From Nocardioides sp. (GTDB lineage Bacteria > Actinomycetota > Actinomycetes > Propionibacteriales > Nocardioidaceae): DNA of 40,200 nt. This document shows positions 33,493-40,200 of this stretch, one piece after another. The stretch spans positions 1 through 40,200 of the forward strand of contig NZ_JAURVJ010000068.1 of NCBI RefSeq assembly GCF_030655615.1, given 5' to 3'. Each line of letters opens with the position of its first letter. Positions within the stretch are counted from its first letter, which is position 1. The notes beneath the pieces are model-generated. The model did not search any database, was not told the origin of the DNA, and saw only the letters and a program-made list of their open reading frames with translations. Both the position numbers and the translations under genes were made by a program.

Positions 33493-35028
33493 GTGTCCGA
33501 CTCCCAGCCGCCTCCGAACAGCGGGCCGAGCCACTTCGGACGCTACGCGGTGCGGCGGCGGATCGGCAGCGGTGGGTTCGCGACGGTGTGGCTGGGCTAC
33601 GACGAGCAGCTCGACGCGCCGGTCGCGATCAAGGTGCTGGCCGACAACTGGTCCGAGCAGCACGAGGTCCGCACCCGGTTCGTCGAGGAGGGGCGCTACC
33701 TGCGGCGCGTCGAGTCGCCGCACGTCGTCCCCGTCTACGACGCCGGTTCGCTCGACGACGGCCGGCCCTACCTGGTCATGGCCTACGCCGACCAGGGCAC
33801 CCTCGCCGACCGGCTCGAGCGGGGTGGGGTCACGGTGCCCCAGGCGCTCGAGGTCGTGGCCCAGGTGGGCGCCGGGCTGCAGGCGCTGCACGACCGCGGC
33901 ATCCTGCACCGCGACGTCAAGCCCGCCAACGTCCTCTTCCGCACCGTCGACCCGTCCGCCGGACCCAGCGGCGTCCGCGCGATGGTCGGTGACCTCGGTC
34001 TCGGCAAGGCCCTCGACGTGTCGTCGCGGCTGACGATGATCGCCGGCACCCCGGCCTACGTCGCGCCCGAGCAGGCCCAGGGCGAGACGCCCGACGCGCG
34101 GGCCGACCAGTTCTCGCTGGGTGTGCTGACCTTCCTGCTGCTGAGCGGACGGCTGCCGTGGAGCCACACGTCGCTGCCCGCGGCCGCCGCTCCGACCGAG
34201 CCGTCCCAGCTGTCCGCGCCGGGACGCGAGTTCCCCGACGGCGTCGAGCAGGTCGTACGCCGGGCGCTCGCCTACGACCGTCAGTGGCGGTGGCCGTCGG
34301 TGACGGCCTACGTCGACGCGCTGGCCTACGCCCTCGACGACTGGCGCGGCGGCCCGGCCGGCCCCGGCACGCGGGTGCTGCCGGTCGACCCCGCGCTGAC
34401 CCAGCCCGGTGCGCGGCCGCTGCCGATGAGCGACGCCGAGCCGCTGCCCGACCCCGTGCCACCGCGCCGGCAGCGGCGCGTGGGGCGTGCGCTCGCCATC
34501 GCGGCTGCCGTGGTCGTCGCGCTCGGTGGCGGTGCGGCCGCGGGTTACCACGGGCAGGACGCGCTCCGGGACGACCCGTCGGTGGCGTCCGAGGTCGCCG
34601 TCGAGGACGAGACCGGCACCCTGGCCGTCACCGTCCCTGCGGCGTGGGACGCCGAGTCCGTGACGCAGTGGTCGCCACCCAACGGGGACGGCGACGTGTT
34701 CCCCGCCCTGTCGGTCGGCACGTCGGCGGGCTGGGCGGGCGAGGGGGAGGGCATCTTCGCTGCTCTCCTCCCCGGCACCGAGCTGCCCGAGACCGTGCCG
34801 CAGCACGACCGGGAGTGCGACAACGCGTCCGCACCGGCCCAGGACCCGGTGGGCGACCTCGGCGCATCGGTCACCGTCATGTTCACCGGGTGCGCCGACG
34901 ACGACGTCCTCCTGGAGCGCGTGGTGCAGGTCGACGGCGCCCGGCTGCTCTGGGTGCAGCTGCGCGGTGCCGACCAGGCCACGGTCAACCGCGTCATCGA
35001 CACCCTCGACGTGATCGGCATCGGCTGA
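33493..35028 (+). CDS. Membrane Ser/Thr protein kinase (PknB-like)
   Basis: This 511-residue protein has an N-terminal kinase domain (about 15-280). It shows the glycine loop GSGGFATVW, K47 in VAIKVL, catalytic D141 in HRDVKPANVLF, the metal-binding loop written DLG instead of DFG in GDLGLGK, and APEQAQGE. A Pro-rich linker, one membrane segment (about 328-350) and an extracellular domain of about 150 residues follow. That domain runs from TLAVTVPAAWDAE to VNRVIDTLDVIG and has two cysteines. It has no PASTA repeats and looks like a Mog1p/PsbP-type fold, which is my inference. The substrate is unknown. The GTG start appears leaderless. Confidence 0.92.
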   Translation: MSDSQPPPNSGPSHFGRYAVRRRIGSGGFATVWLGYDEQLDAPVAIKVLADNWSEQHEVRTRFVEEGRYLRRVESPHVVPVYDAGSLDDGRPYLVMAYADQGTLADRLERGGVTVPQALEVVAQVGAGLQALHDRGILHRDVKPANVLFRTVDPSAGPSGVRAMVGDLGLGKALDVSSRLTMIAGTPAYVAPEQAQGETPDARADQFSLGVLTFLLLSGRLPWSHTSLPAAAAPTEPSQLSAPGREFPDGVEQVVRRALAYDRQWRWPSVTAYVDALAYALDDWRGGPAGPGTRVLPVDPALTQPGARPLPMSDAEPLPDPVPPRRQRRVGRALAIAAAVVVALGGGAAAGYHGQDALRDDPSVASEVAVEDETGTLAVTVPAAWDAESVTQWSPPNGDGDVFPALSVGTSAGWAGEGEGIFAALLPGTELPETVPQHDRECDNASAPAQDPVGDLGASVTVMFTGCADDDVLLERVVQVDGARLLWVQLRGADQATVNRVIDTLDVIGIG

Positions 35029-35034
35029 GGGTCG

Positions 35035-35067
35035 GCCGGTGATCAGCCGGTGATCGGCCGGTGATCA
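35035..35067. repeat. 11-base tandem repeat at a convergent junction
   Basis: Three units of GCCGGTGATCA, the second ending in G, run from 35035 to 35067, followed by a partial ACCGGTG. The last three bases of the third unit are the stop codon of the minus-strand gene. Each unit holds a TGATC word, so short palindromes recur. It may be simple slippage. Confidence 0.7.
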
Positions 35068-35754
35068 ACCGGTGCGCAGCCCGATCGACATCTTCTCGAG
35101 CAGGTTGCGCATGCCGTCGAGGTCCTGGGCGCGGCCGAAGACGCTGATCGTGGCGTAGGCGACCGTGGGGTCGGGGCCGGAGAAGAAGCGCTCGAGGGAG
35201 TAGCGACGGTAGCCGTCGGTGATGTAGGACGCGAGGAACCCGTCGTCGTCCTCCTCCTCGAACGTCAGGTCCGCGAAGTTGCCGTCGGCCTGGGCCGACC
35301 GCATCGCCGACTGGCGTGCACCGATGGCCCGGTCGACGGTGATCGCCCGGCCGCGGAAGACGTCGAGGCGGAGCCCGTAGGAGTTCTCGTTGTTGCCGGG
35401 CACCTTCCACTGCCAGCGCGCCGGTGCGTCGGGCTCGACCGGGGCCACGAAGGTCCGGGCCCAGTCCTCGGGCGCGGGCACGGTGACCCTGGCCCGGGAG
35501 GGCTTGCCGTCGGGTCCCGGCGCCACCAGGTCCTGGCTCGCGAGGGTCAGTCCCGACGGGAGCGACGGGTCGGTGGGATCGGGGGCGATCTCGCGCACGG
35601 GCAGACTGGGGTCGGCGGCGGGCACCGGTGCGGGGTCGGCGAACTCGCTCCGCCCGGGGGCGGCGGGCTCCTCCCGGGACGCGGCGACGGCGTACCCGCC
35701 CGCGACGCCCACGACCAGCGCCAGCAGCACCGCGACGACGACCCGGACCCTCAC
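35065..35754 (-). CDS. Membrane-anchored protein, Mog1/PsbP-like domain suspected
   Basis: This 229-residue protein has an N-terminal membrane anchor or signal (VVVAVLLALVVGVAGGYAVA), a Pro/Asp-rich linker and a compact domain (about 80-229). The domain starts RARVTVPAPEDWARTFV, contains RWQWKVPGNNENSYGLRLD and ends LDGMRNLLEKMSIGLR. The layout, a short VTVPxxW strand, a two-layer sheet and a final helix, is like that of the extracellular part of the neighbouring kinase, and suggests a Mog1p/PsbP-like fold. I do not recognise a specific family. It converges on the kinase and starts with GTG. Confidence 0.75.
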   Translation of the reverse strand: MRVRVVVAVLLALVVGVAGGYAVAASREEPAAPGRSEFADPAPVPAADPSLPVREIAPDPTDPSLPSGLTLASQDLVAPGPDGKPSRARVTVPAPEDWARTFVAPVEPDAPARWQWKVPGNNENSYGLRLDVFRGRAITVDRAIGARQSAMRSAQADGNFADLTFEEEDDDGFLASYITDGYRRYSLERFFSGPDPTVAYATISVFGRAQDLDGMRNLLEKMSIGLRTG

Positions 35755-35786
35755 AGCCGTGACCCTATGTCAGCGAGGATGGCCCG

Positions 35787-36311
35787 GTGACCTCCGTGGC
35801 CCCCACCGCCGCCGAGCGGCGCGCCCCTCTGCCGGGCGACGACCTCGTCGACCCGGCGGCCGTCGTGATGGACCGCGCCTTCGACCTGCCGGCCCCGCCG
35901 GCGGCGGTGTGGCCGTGGCTGGTGCAGCTCGGCAAGCGGCGCGCGGGGTGGTACCTCCCACGGTCGGTCGAGCGGGTGCTGCCGCGGTCGCGGCGGGCGC
36001 TGAGGTACGTCGAGCCCGACCTGCAGCGACACGCGGTGGGCGACGTCATCCCCGACTGGGGTGGCGCGACGGCGACGTTCACCGTGGCGGCGATCGAGCC
36101 GGCGCGGACGCTGGTCTACACGTCGACGCGGGGGAGGACGGACCTGACCTGGGTGCTGTCGCTCCGCGAGGCGCCGGGCGGCTCGCGGCTGCACCTGCGA
36201 CTGCGGCTGGGGCCGGTCGAGCACCGACGCGTGGCCGAGGTGGGCGGCGGGTTCTTCGACTGGCTGACCGTGCGGGGACTGGCGTCCGGGCTGGTGGAAC
36301 GGGTCCGTTGA
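35787..36311 (+). CDS. SRPBCC-type (START-like) protein
   Basis: This 174-residue protein has the Bet v1/START-like layout: DRAFDLPAPPAAVWPWLVQLGK with GWYLPRSVER, GDVIPDWGG, FTVAAIEPARTLVYTS, LTWVLSLREAPGGSRLHLRLRL and a C-terminal helix. This is the form common in actinobacterial SRPBCC proteins, which bind hydrophobic ligands. The ligand is unknown. The GTG at 35787 is preceded six bases upstream by GAGGAT, a weak -10 candidate. A leader-free start is likely, since no Shine-Dalgarno sequence is seen. It is followed by the amidohydrolase after 21 bases. Confidence 0.82.
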   Translation: MTSVAPTAAERRAPLPGDDLVDPAAVVMDRAFDLPAPPAAVWPWLVQLGKRRAGWYLPRSVERVLPRSRRALRYVEPDLQRHAVGDVIPDWGGATATFTVAAIEPARTLVYTSTRGRTDLTWVLSLREAPGGSRLHLRLRLGPVEHRRVAEVGGGFFDWLTVRGLASGLVERVR

Positions 36312-36319
36312 GCGACGGC

Positions 36320-36325
36320 TAGCGT
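36320..36325 (+). promoter_or_regulatory. -10 box of the amidohydrolase gene (leaderless)
   Basis: TAGCGT, the same hexamer as at the ABC operon, is followed seven bases later by the GTG at 36333. It lies in the 21-base gap after the SRPBCC gene, so the amidohydrolase may have its own transcript. Confidence 0.5.
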
Positions 36326-36332
36326 CCACCTC

Positions 36333-37844
36333 GTGGGGGACCTGCTGCTGCGAGAGACGCGGATCGTGCCGCTGTCGGGTGACGTCGCGGCCGCGGGTCG
36401 GGCGACTCCGGTCGACGTGCTCGTGTCGGACGGCGTCGTCACCGCGGTGGGCCCGGCGCTCGAGCGCCCCGACGGGGTCGAGGAGGTCCTCGCCGCCGGT
36501 CGCTGGCTGGCCCCCGGGCTGTGGGACCAGCACGTCCACCTCGGCCAGTGGACCCTGAGTCGTCAGCGGGTCGACACCTCGGCGATCCTGTCGCCCGAGG
36601 AGGCGCGCTCGCTCGTCGCCCGGCTCGTCGCGGACGACCCGGGCCGCCCGGTCATCGGCTTCGGGCACCGCCCCGGCGTCTGGACCCGCGACGTCACGGT
36701 CGCCGAGCTCGACGAGGTCTCGGGCGTGACCCCGGTCGTCCTCATCGCCGGCGACGCGCACCACGCGTGGCTCAACAGCGCGGCCCTCGCAGCCCTCGGC
36801 CTCGGCGCGCGCGACGAGGTCGTGCGCGAGAACGAGTGGTTCGCGGCCTACGAGCTGCTGACGCGCCTCACCGGCGAGGCCGCCGACGGGCCGTCCGCCT
36901 ACCGCGCCTCGCTCCTCGACGCGGCGGCCCAGGGCGTGGTCGGCCTGGTCGACTTCGAGTTCACCGGCGGCGCCGACGAGTGGGTGGCCCGGTGGCACGA
37001 CGGCTGTGACGTCCTGCGCGTGCGCATGGCGTCGTACGCCGACCGCCTGGAGTCGGTGATCGCCGCCGGCCTGCGCACCGGGGCGCCGCTGGTCGCGGGT
37101 GACGACCGGCTGACGATGGGCTCGCTCAAGATCATCAGCGACGGCTCGCTCAACACCCGGACCGCCTGGTGCTGCGAGCCCTACTCCGACGGCGGCTCCG
37201 GCGCCGCCAATCTCGCCGCCCACGAGCTGTCGGCCCTGCTCGCCCGCGCCCACATGTCGGGGCTCCACGTGGCGACCCACGCCATCGGCGACGCCGCGGT
37301 CGGCGCGGCCCTCGACGCCTACACCGCGACCGGCGCGCACGGGTCGGTCGAGCACGCCCAGCTCGTCGCGCGCGACGACGTGCCGCGGCTGGCCGCCCTC
37401 GGCCTCCGAGCCTCGGTGCAGCCGGCGCACCTCCTCGACGACCGCGACCTGACCGAGCTCATCTGGCCCGGGCGCGGCGACCGGTCCTTCGCCTTCCGCT
37501 GGATGCTCGAGGCCGGCGCCCGGCTCGTGCTCGGCTCCGACGCCCCGGTCTCGCCCCTCGACCCGTGGCTGGCCATGGCCGCCGCGGTCCACCGTGGCCG
37601 CGACGACGACGACCGCGACGCCTGGCACCCCGAGCACGCCCTCACGCCCCAGGAGGCGCTCGCCGCGTCCACCGACGAGCAGCCCACCGTCGCCGTCGGC
37701 TCCCGCGGCGACCTGGTCCTGCTCGACCACGACCCCCTCGCCCCGGCCGGCTCGGCCCGGGAGGCCGCCGCCGCCCTGCGTCGTACGGCGGTCGCGCTGA
37801 CCGTCGTCGGGGGGCGGGTGGCGCACCGGTCGGCCCAGCTGTAA
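36333..37844 (+). CDS. YtcJ-like metal-dependent amidohydrolase
   Basis: This 503-residue protein belongs to amidohydrolase family 3. It has a small beta domain at the start (LLRETRIVPLSGD), the metal-binding HxH in LWDQHVHLGQW, GDAHHAWLN, a THAIGDAAVGAALDAY segment, EHAQLV and the catalytic Asp in LVLGSDAPVSPLDPW. The end returns to the beta domain (VGSRGDLVLLDHDPL, VVGGRVAH). This order is that of YtcJ/NfdA-type enzymes, which hydrolyse N-acyl or formamide bonds. The substrate is unknown. Its stop codon lies in the left arm of the inverted repeat at 37837-37912. Confidence 0.9.
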   Translation: MGDLLLRETRIVPLSGDVAAAGRATPVDVLVSDGVVTAVGPALERPDGVEEVLAAGRWLAPGLWDQHVHLGQWTLSRQRVDTSAILSPEEARSLVARLVADDPGRPVIGFGHRPGVWTRDVTVAELDEVSGVTPVVLIAGDAHHAWLNSAALAALGLGARDEVVRENEWFAAYELLTRLTGEAADGPSAYRASLLDAAAQGVVGLVDFEFTGGADEWVARWHDGCDVLRVRMASYADRLESVIAAGLRTGAPLVAGDDRLTMGSLKIISDGSLNTRTAWCCEPYSDGGSGAANLAAHELSALLARAHMSGLHVATHAIGDAAVGAALDAYTATGAHGSVEHAQLVARDDVPRLAALGLRASVQPAHLLDDRDLTELIWPGRGDRSFAFRWMLEAGARLVLGSDAPVSPLDPWLAMAAAVHRGRDDDDRDAWHPEHALTPQEALAASTDEQPTVAVGSRGDLVLLDHDPLAPAGSAREAAAALRRTAVALTVVGGRVAHRSAQL

Positions 37845-37912
37845 CTCACTGTTGCGACGACTACCCCGGCGCTGTAGCGGCGGGGTAGTGGTGTGAACAG
37901 TGAGTTGCAGCT
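37837..37912. repeat. Nested inverted repeat at a convergent junction (element B)
   Basis: The outer arms are AGCTGTAACTCACTGTT (37837-37853) and AACAGTGAGTTGCAGCT (37896-37912), complementary but for one wobble pair. An inner hairpin is CTACCCCG (37861-37868) with CGGGGTAG (37881-37888). The TAACTCAC core, the total length (76 bases) and the nesting match element A at 18070-18145 (also 76 bases). The amidohydrolase stop codon is inside the left arm. It lies between convergent genes and may terminate both. Confidence 0.72.
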
Positions 37913-37934
37913 GATGGGCGCGAGGACCCAGGCG

Positions 37935-38903
37935 TCAGAGCATCCCGACCACGAGGTCGGCGACGGCTTCCTGCTCGGCGGGGTAGGGGTGCAGGCCGGC
38001 GGCCTTGTTGTCCTTGCCGCGGATGCCGGCGACCCAGGGCTCGGCCGAGCAGATGTCGTGGCCCTGGCTCGCGCCGACGAGGTCGACGTACTCGGCACCG
38101 GCGGAGACGCCGCCGTTGCGGACGGCCTGGGCGAGGCGGAGGTTGAGCTCGAGGGTGTAGGCGTAGTCGCCGACGGCCAGCGGGAGGCGGGCGCGGCAGG
38201 TGCCCTCGGAGGGGATGAGCTGCGGGTAGCCGACGAGCAGGATGCGGGCCTCGGGGGCGCGGGCGGAGATCGCCTCGACGACCTTCTTGACGTTGTTGCG
38301 GATCTTGACGACGTTGCGCTCGAGGCGGTCCTGTCCGGCGGCGTCGGTGTTGGCCGCCCGGCAGGGCGAGCCGGTGACGTCGCGGTCGGCGACCGCGAGG
38401 CAGTCGAAGATCATGTCGGAGAAGAACGTGAAGTCGTTGGCGCCGATGCCCACGGTCACCAGGTCGGCGTCGGGGGAGAGGGCGTCGATCTGGGGCGGCT
38501 GCACCTTGGAGGTGAACTTCTGCTCGCCGAAGATGCTGACGGTCGAGGCGCCCGAGCAGCTCACGTCGTTGACGGTGATGCCGAGCTCGTCGGCGACCAG
38601 CGTCGGGTAGTTGGTCCCGGAGCGCAGGCAGTCGTCGATGACGGTGTTGTCGTCGAGGGGGAAGAGCGGGGCCGCCGTGTAGGAGTCACCCATGGCGACG
38701 TAGACGTCGAGCGCGGGGGTGCGCACGGCGGTGGGCTTGGTGGTCGGGCCGTCGCCGGGGGCGCCGGTCTGCTCGGTCGCCCGGCCGGAGGGGGCGTCGG
38801 GGAGGGTGCTCGGGTCGGCCTTGGCCGCGCACCCGGCGAGGGTCGCGACGACCAGCGCGGCCGCCAGGAGCGGGCGCGCGGGAGCGATGCGACGACGGGG
38901 CAC
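37935..38903 (-). CDS. SGNH/GDSL hydrolase lipoprotein, copy 1
   Basis: This 322-residue protein has a lipoprotein signal (LLAAALVVATLAGC), a Thr/Pro/Gly spacer and an SGNH esterase domain. The domain has block I VAMGDSYTAAPLF with the nucleophile Ser, CSGAST with the oxyanion Gly, block III VGIGANDFTFF, and the catalytic His in LHPYPAEQ. Six or more cysteines (DDCL, NDVSCSG, FDCLA, SPCRA, GTCRA, HDICSAE) point to disulfides as in Streptomyces SGNH lipases. It is a surface-anchored esterase or lipase with unknown substrate. The GTG at 38903 is preceded by TACGAT at six bases. It is a paralogue of the next gene. Confidence 0.9.
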   Translation of the reverse strand: MPRRRIAPARPLLAAALVVATLAGCAAKADPSTLPDAPSGRATEQTGAPGDGPTTKPTAVRTPALDVYVAMGDSYTAAPLFPLDDNTVIDDCLRSGTNYPTLVADELGITVNDVSCSGASTVSIFGEQKFTSKVQPPQIDALSPDADLVTVGIGANDFTFFSDMIFDCLAVADRDVTGSPCRAANTDAAGQDRLERNVVKIRNNVKKVVEAISARAPEARILLVGYPQLIPSEGTCRARLPLAVGDYAYTLELNLRLAQAVRNGGVSAGAEYVDLVGASQGHDICSAEPWVAGIRGKDNKAAGLHPYPAEQEAVADLVVGML

Positions 38904-38909
38904 AGCCAA

Positions 38910-38915
38910 ATCGTA
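38910..38915 (-). promoter_or_regulatory. -10 box of SGNH hydrolase copy 1 (leaderless)
   Basis: On the minus strand TACGAT ends six bases before the GTG at 38903, in the 29-base gap between the two SGNH genes. This gives copy 1 its own leaderless promoter even though the two genes run in tandem. Confidence 0.5.
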
Positions 38916-38932
38916 CGAGGTGGTTGGACGTC

Positions 38933-39850
38933 CTACAGAAATGCCGCGATGCGGCGGGCGACGGCCTGCTGCTCGATCCCGAACGGGTGGAACGGGATCG
39001 TGCCGTCCGGTGCGACCTCCGCGCCGTTGATCCAGGGCTCCGCCGAGCACACGTCGTGGCCCCGGCTCGGGCCGCTCAGGTCGAGGAAGTCGAGGCCCAG
39101 CCGGTCGGCCTGCGTGCGCAGCGCGGCGGACAGCCCGCGGGTGACCTCGTTGACGAGGGGGTAGTCGCCGGTGGCGAGCGGGATCCGGTCGGGGCAGGTG
39201 CCCGTCGCCGGCAGCAGGACGGGGTAGCCGACGACCACGACCCGCGCCTGCGGCGCCGCGGCGGTGACCGCGTCGAGCACCCGGCCGACGTTGTCGGAGA
39301 TCTTGGGCAGCGTGTCGCGGACCTCGGCGCTGAGGTCGTCGGAGCACGGCGACCCCTCGGGGTCGGCCTGCGCCGCCCCGACGCAGCCGCTGATGAGCCG
39401 GGTGAAGAGGTCGAAGTCGTTGCCTCCGATCCCCACCGTGACCAGCTCGGCCTCGGCCGTGATCTCGGGGACCTGCGTGAGGAGCACCGATTCGGTGGTC
39501 GCGCCGCTGCAGGTGACGTCGGTGACGGTGAGCCCGGTCTTCCTGGCCACGAGCTGGGCGTAGTTGCTGCTCGAGCGGAAGCACCCGTCGGCCCCGGACG
39601 TCTGGGGCACGCCGGGCGCGGCGGCGTAGGAGTCACCGAGGGCGACGTACTGCGGGCCGACCGGGGGCGGGTCGAGGGTCGGGGTCGCCGCCGGCTCGGA
39701 GGGGGTCTCGGACGACGTCGACGGGGTCGACGACGACGTCGACGGGGAGGGGGTGGCCGGGTCGCCGTCGGCGGCGGAGCCGCCCGAGCAGGCGGCCACG
39801 CCGGGGAGGAGTCCCGCCAGGAGGAGGGCGGGGGCGGCTCGTCGGATCAC
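38933..39850 (-). CDS. SGNH/GDSL hydrolase lipoprotein, copy 2
   Basis: This 305-residue paralogue of the neighbouring SGNH protein has a lipoprotein signal (ALLLAGLLPGVAAC), a Ser/Thr/Pro spacer (PSTSSSTPSTSSETPSE) and the catalytic blocks VALGDSYAAAPG, TCSGATT, VGIGGNDFDLF and FHPFGIEQ. The shared HDVCSAEPWINGA near the end is the counterpart of HDICSAEPWVAGI in copy 1. The GTG at 39850 overlaps the stop of the PucR-type gene by four bases, so the two may be coupled. It is likely a surface lipase or esterase of unknown substrate. Confidence 0.9.
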   Translation of the reverse strand: MIRRAAPALLLAGLLPGVAACSGGSAADGDPATPSPSTSSSTPSTSSETPSEPAATPTLDPPPVGPQYVALGDSYAAAPGVPQTSGADGCFRSSSNYAQLVARKTGLTVTDVTCSGATTESVLLTQVPEITAEAELVTVGIGGNDFDLFTRLISGCVGAAQADPEGSPCSDDLSAEVRDTLPKISDNVGRVLDAVTAAAPQARVVVVGYPVLLPATGTCPDRIPLATGDYPLVNEVTRGLSAALRTQADRLGLDFLDLSGPSRGHDVCSAEPWINGAEVAPDGTIPFHPFGIEQQAVARRIAAFL

Positions 39851-40200
39851 TCGGCAGAGGCTACGGGGGGCATGCCCAACGCGAGGGTGAGGGCGAGCAC
39901 GACCTCGGGGTCGTCGAGGGTGTCGCCGAAGGCCTCGCGAACCTGGCCCATGCGGTAGCGCACCGTCTGCGGGTGGACGAACAGCGCCGCCGCCACCTCG
40001 TCGCGGCGCCCCTGCAGCAGCAGCCACAGCCGCAGGGTCTCGGCGAGCTTGTCGGCGGTCCCGGGCCGCAGCCCGTCGAGCGGCGCGAGCGCCCGGGCGC
40101 GCAGGTCGGCCAGCGCCTCGGGGTCGGCGGTGAGCACCAGCTGGGGGAGGTGCTCCTCGGAGTCGTGGCACAGGCCGAGCGCGCGCGCCCGGCGCGCCCG
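39847..40200 (-). CDS. PucR/CdaR-type transcriptional regulator, C-terminal part
   Basis: The last 117 codons of a regulator are visible; the start is beyond the right edge. The C-terminal helix-turn-helix of the PucR family is clear: LAETLRLWLLLQGRRDEVAAALFVHP (in two adjacent blocks), then HPQTVRYRMGQVREAFGDTL and DDPEVVLALTLALG. The preceding LADLRARALAPLDGL is also typical. The upstream frame is open to the edge (RALGLCHDSEEHLPQLV). In mycobacteria and relatives such regulators often act on lipid or purine use. The overlap with an SGNH lipase gene is suggestive only. Confidence 0.88.
   Translation of the reverse strand, partial: RARRARALGLCHDSEEHLPQLVLTADPEALADLRARALAPLDGLRPGTADKLAETLRLWLLLQGRRDEVAAALFVHPQTVRYRMGQVREAFGDTLDDPEVVLALTLALGMPPVASAE

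Noticed and set aside
33493..35028. The Ser/Thr kinase as a member of a defence island.
   Set aside because: It is a membrane receptor-type kinase with ordinary chromosomal neighbours; there are no nuclease, helicase or toxin genes around it.

Overview
The window is very G+C-rich, densely coding actinobacterial chromosome. GTG starts are common, genes often join by ATGA or GTGA overlaps, and the gene content points to a Nocardioides-like member of the Nocardioidaceae. The family assignment is inferred from gene order and style, not from a marker gene. No rRNA, tRNA, CRISPR array, insertion sequence or prophage was seen. No gap between genes exceeds 300 bases; the largest are about 200 bases.

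Layout. Positions 1-916: the end of a 3-oxoacid CoA-transferase operon (A subunit partial, B complete). 923-2966: a TfoX-like protein, then an NAD(P)-binding oxidoreductase and an ECF41-type sigma factor preceded by a good match to an ECF41 promoter. 3002-4546: an amino acid permease. 4515-9610: an FtsX-type ABC exporter and the two-component system that probably controls it. 9688-11976: a coupled operon of DUF4177, RidA, Nudix and metallo-beta-lactamase-fold genes. 12171-18036: two large secreted proteins, an M1 peptidase with seven Ig-like repeats and a DUF6345 protein with a caspase-like His/Cys pair. 18172-22250: crp, divergent from the coupled operon nth - thioredoxin-like lipoprotein - CoA Nudix - marP. 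22362-25398: a DUF1469 membrane protein, NhaA and an Ag85-like esterase. 25434-31187: acetate use (acs, actP, DUF485) with an unrecognised 485-residue protein between. 31352-35754: an ECF sigma factor coupled to an M1 lipoprotein peptidase, a Ser/Thr kinase and a small membrane-anchored protein. 35787-40200: an SRPBCC protein, a YtcJ-like amidohydrolase, two paralogous SGNH lipoproteins and the end of a PucR-type regulator. The block from RidA to acs follows the order of the Mycobacterium tuberculosis Rv3678c-Rv3667 region as I recall it, with the two secreted genes among the additions.

The strongest new observations are regulatory. (1) The ABC exporter and its histidine kinase have matching leaderless promoters, each with the same 16-base motif exactly 23 bases upstream of the -10 box. 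(2) acs and the DUF485-actP operon share an almost superimposable promoter in which a CRP-like GTGA-N6-YCAC dyad begins inside the -10 box, and crp itself carries the same half-sites. (3) The three convergent gene junctions with gaps of about 90 bases or more all hold nested inverted repeats; two of these share an AACTCAC core. (4) At least seven genes appear to be leaderless. No clearly novel multi-gene enzymatic or defence system was found.
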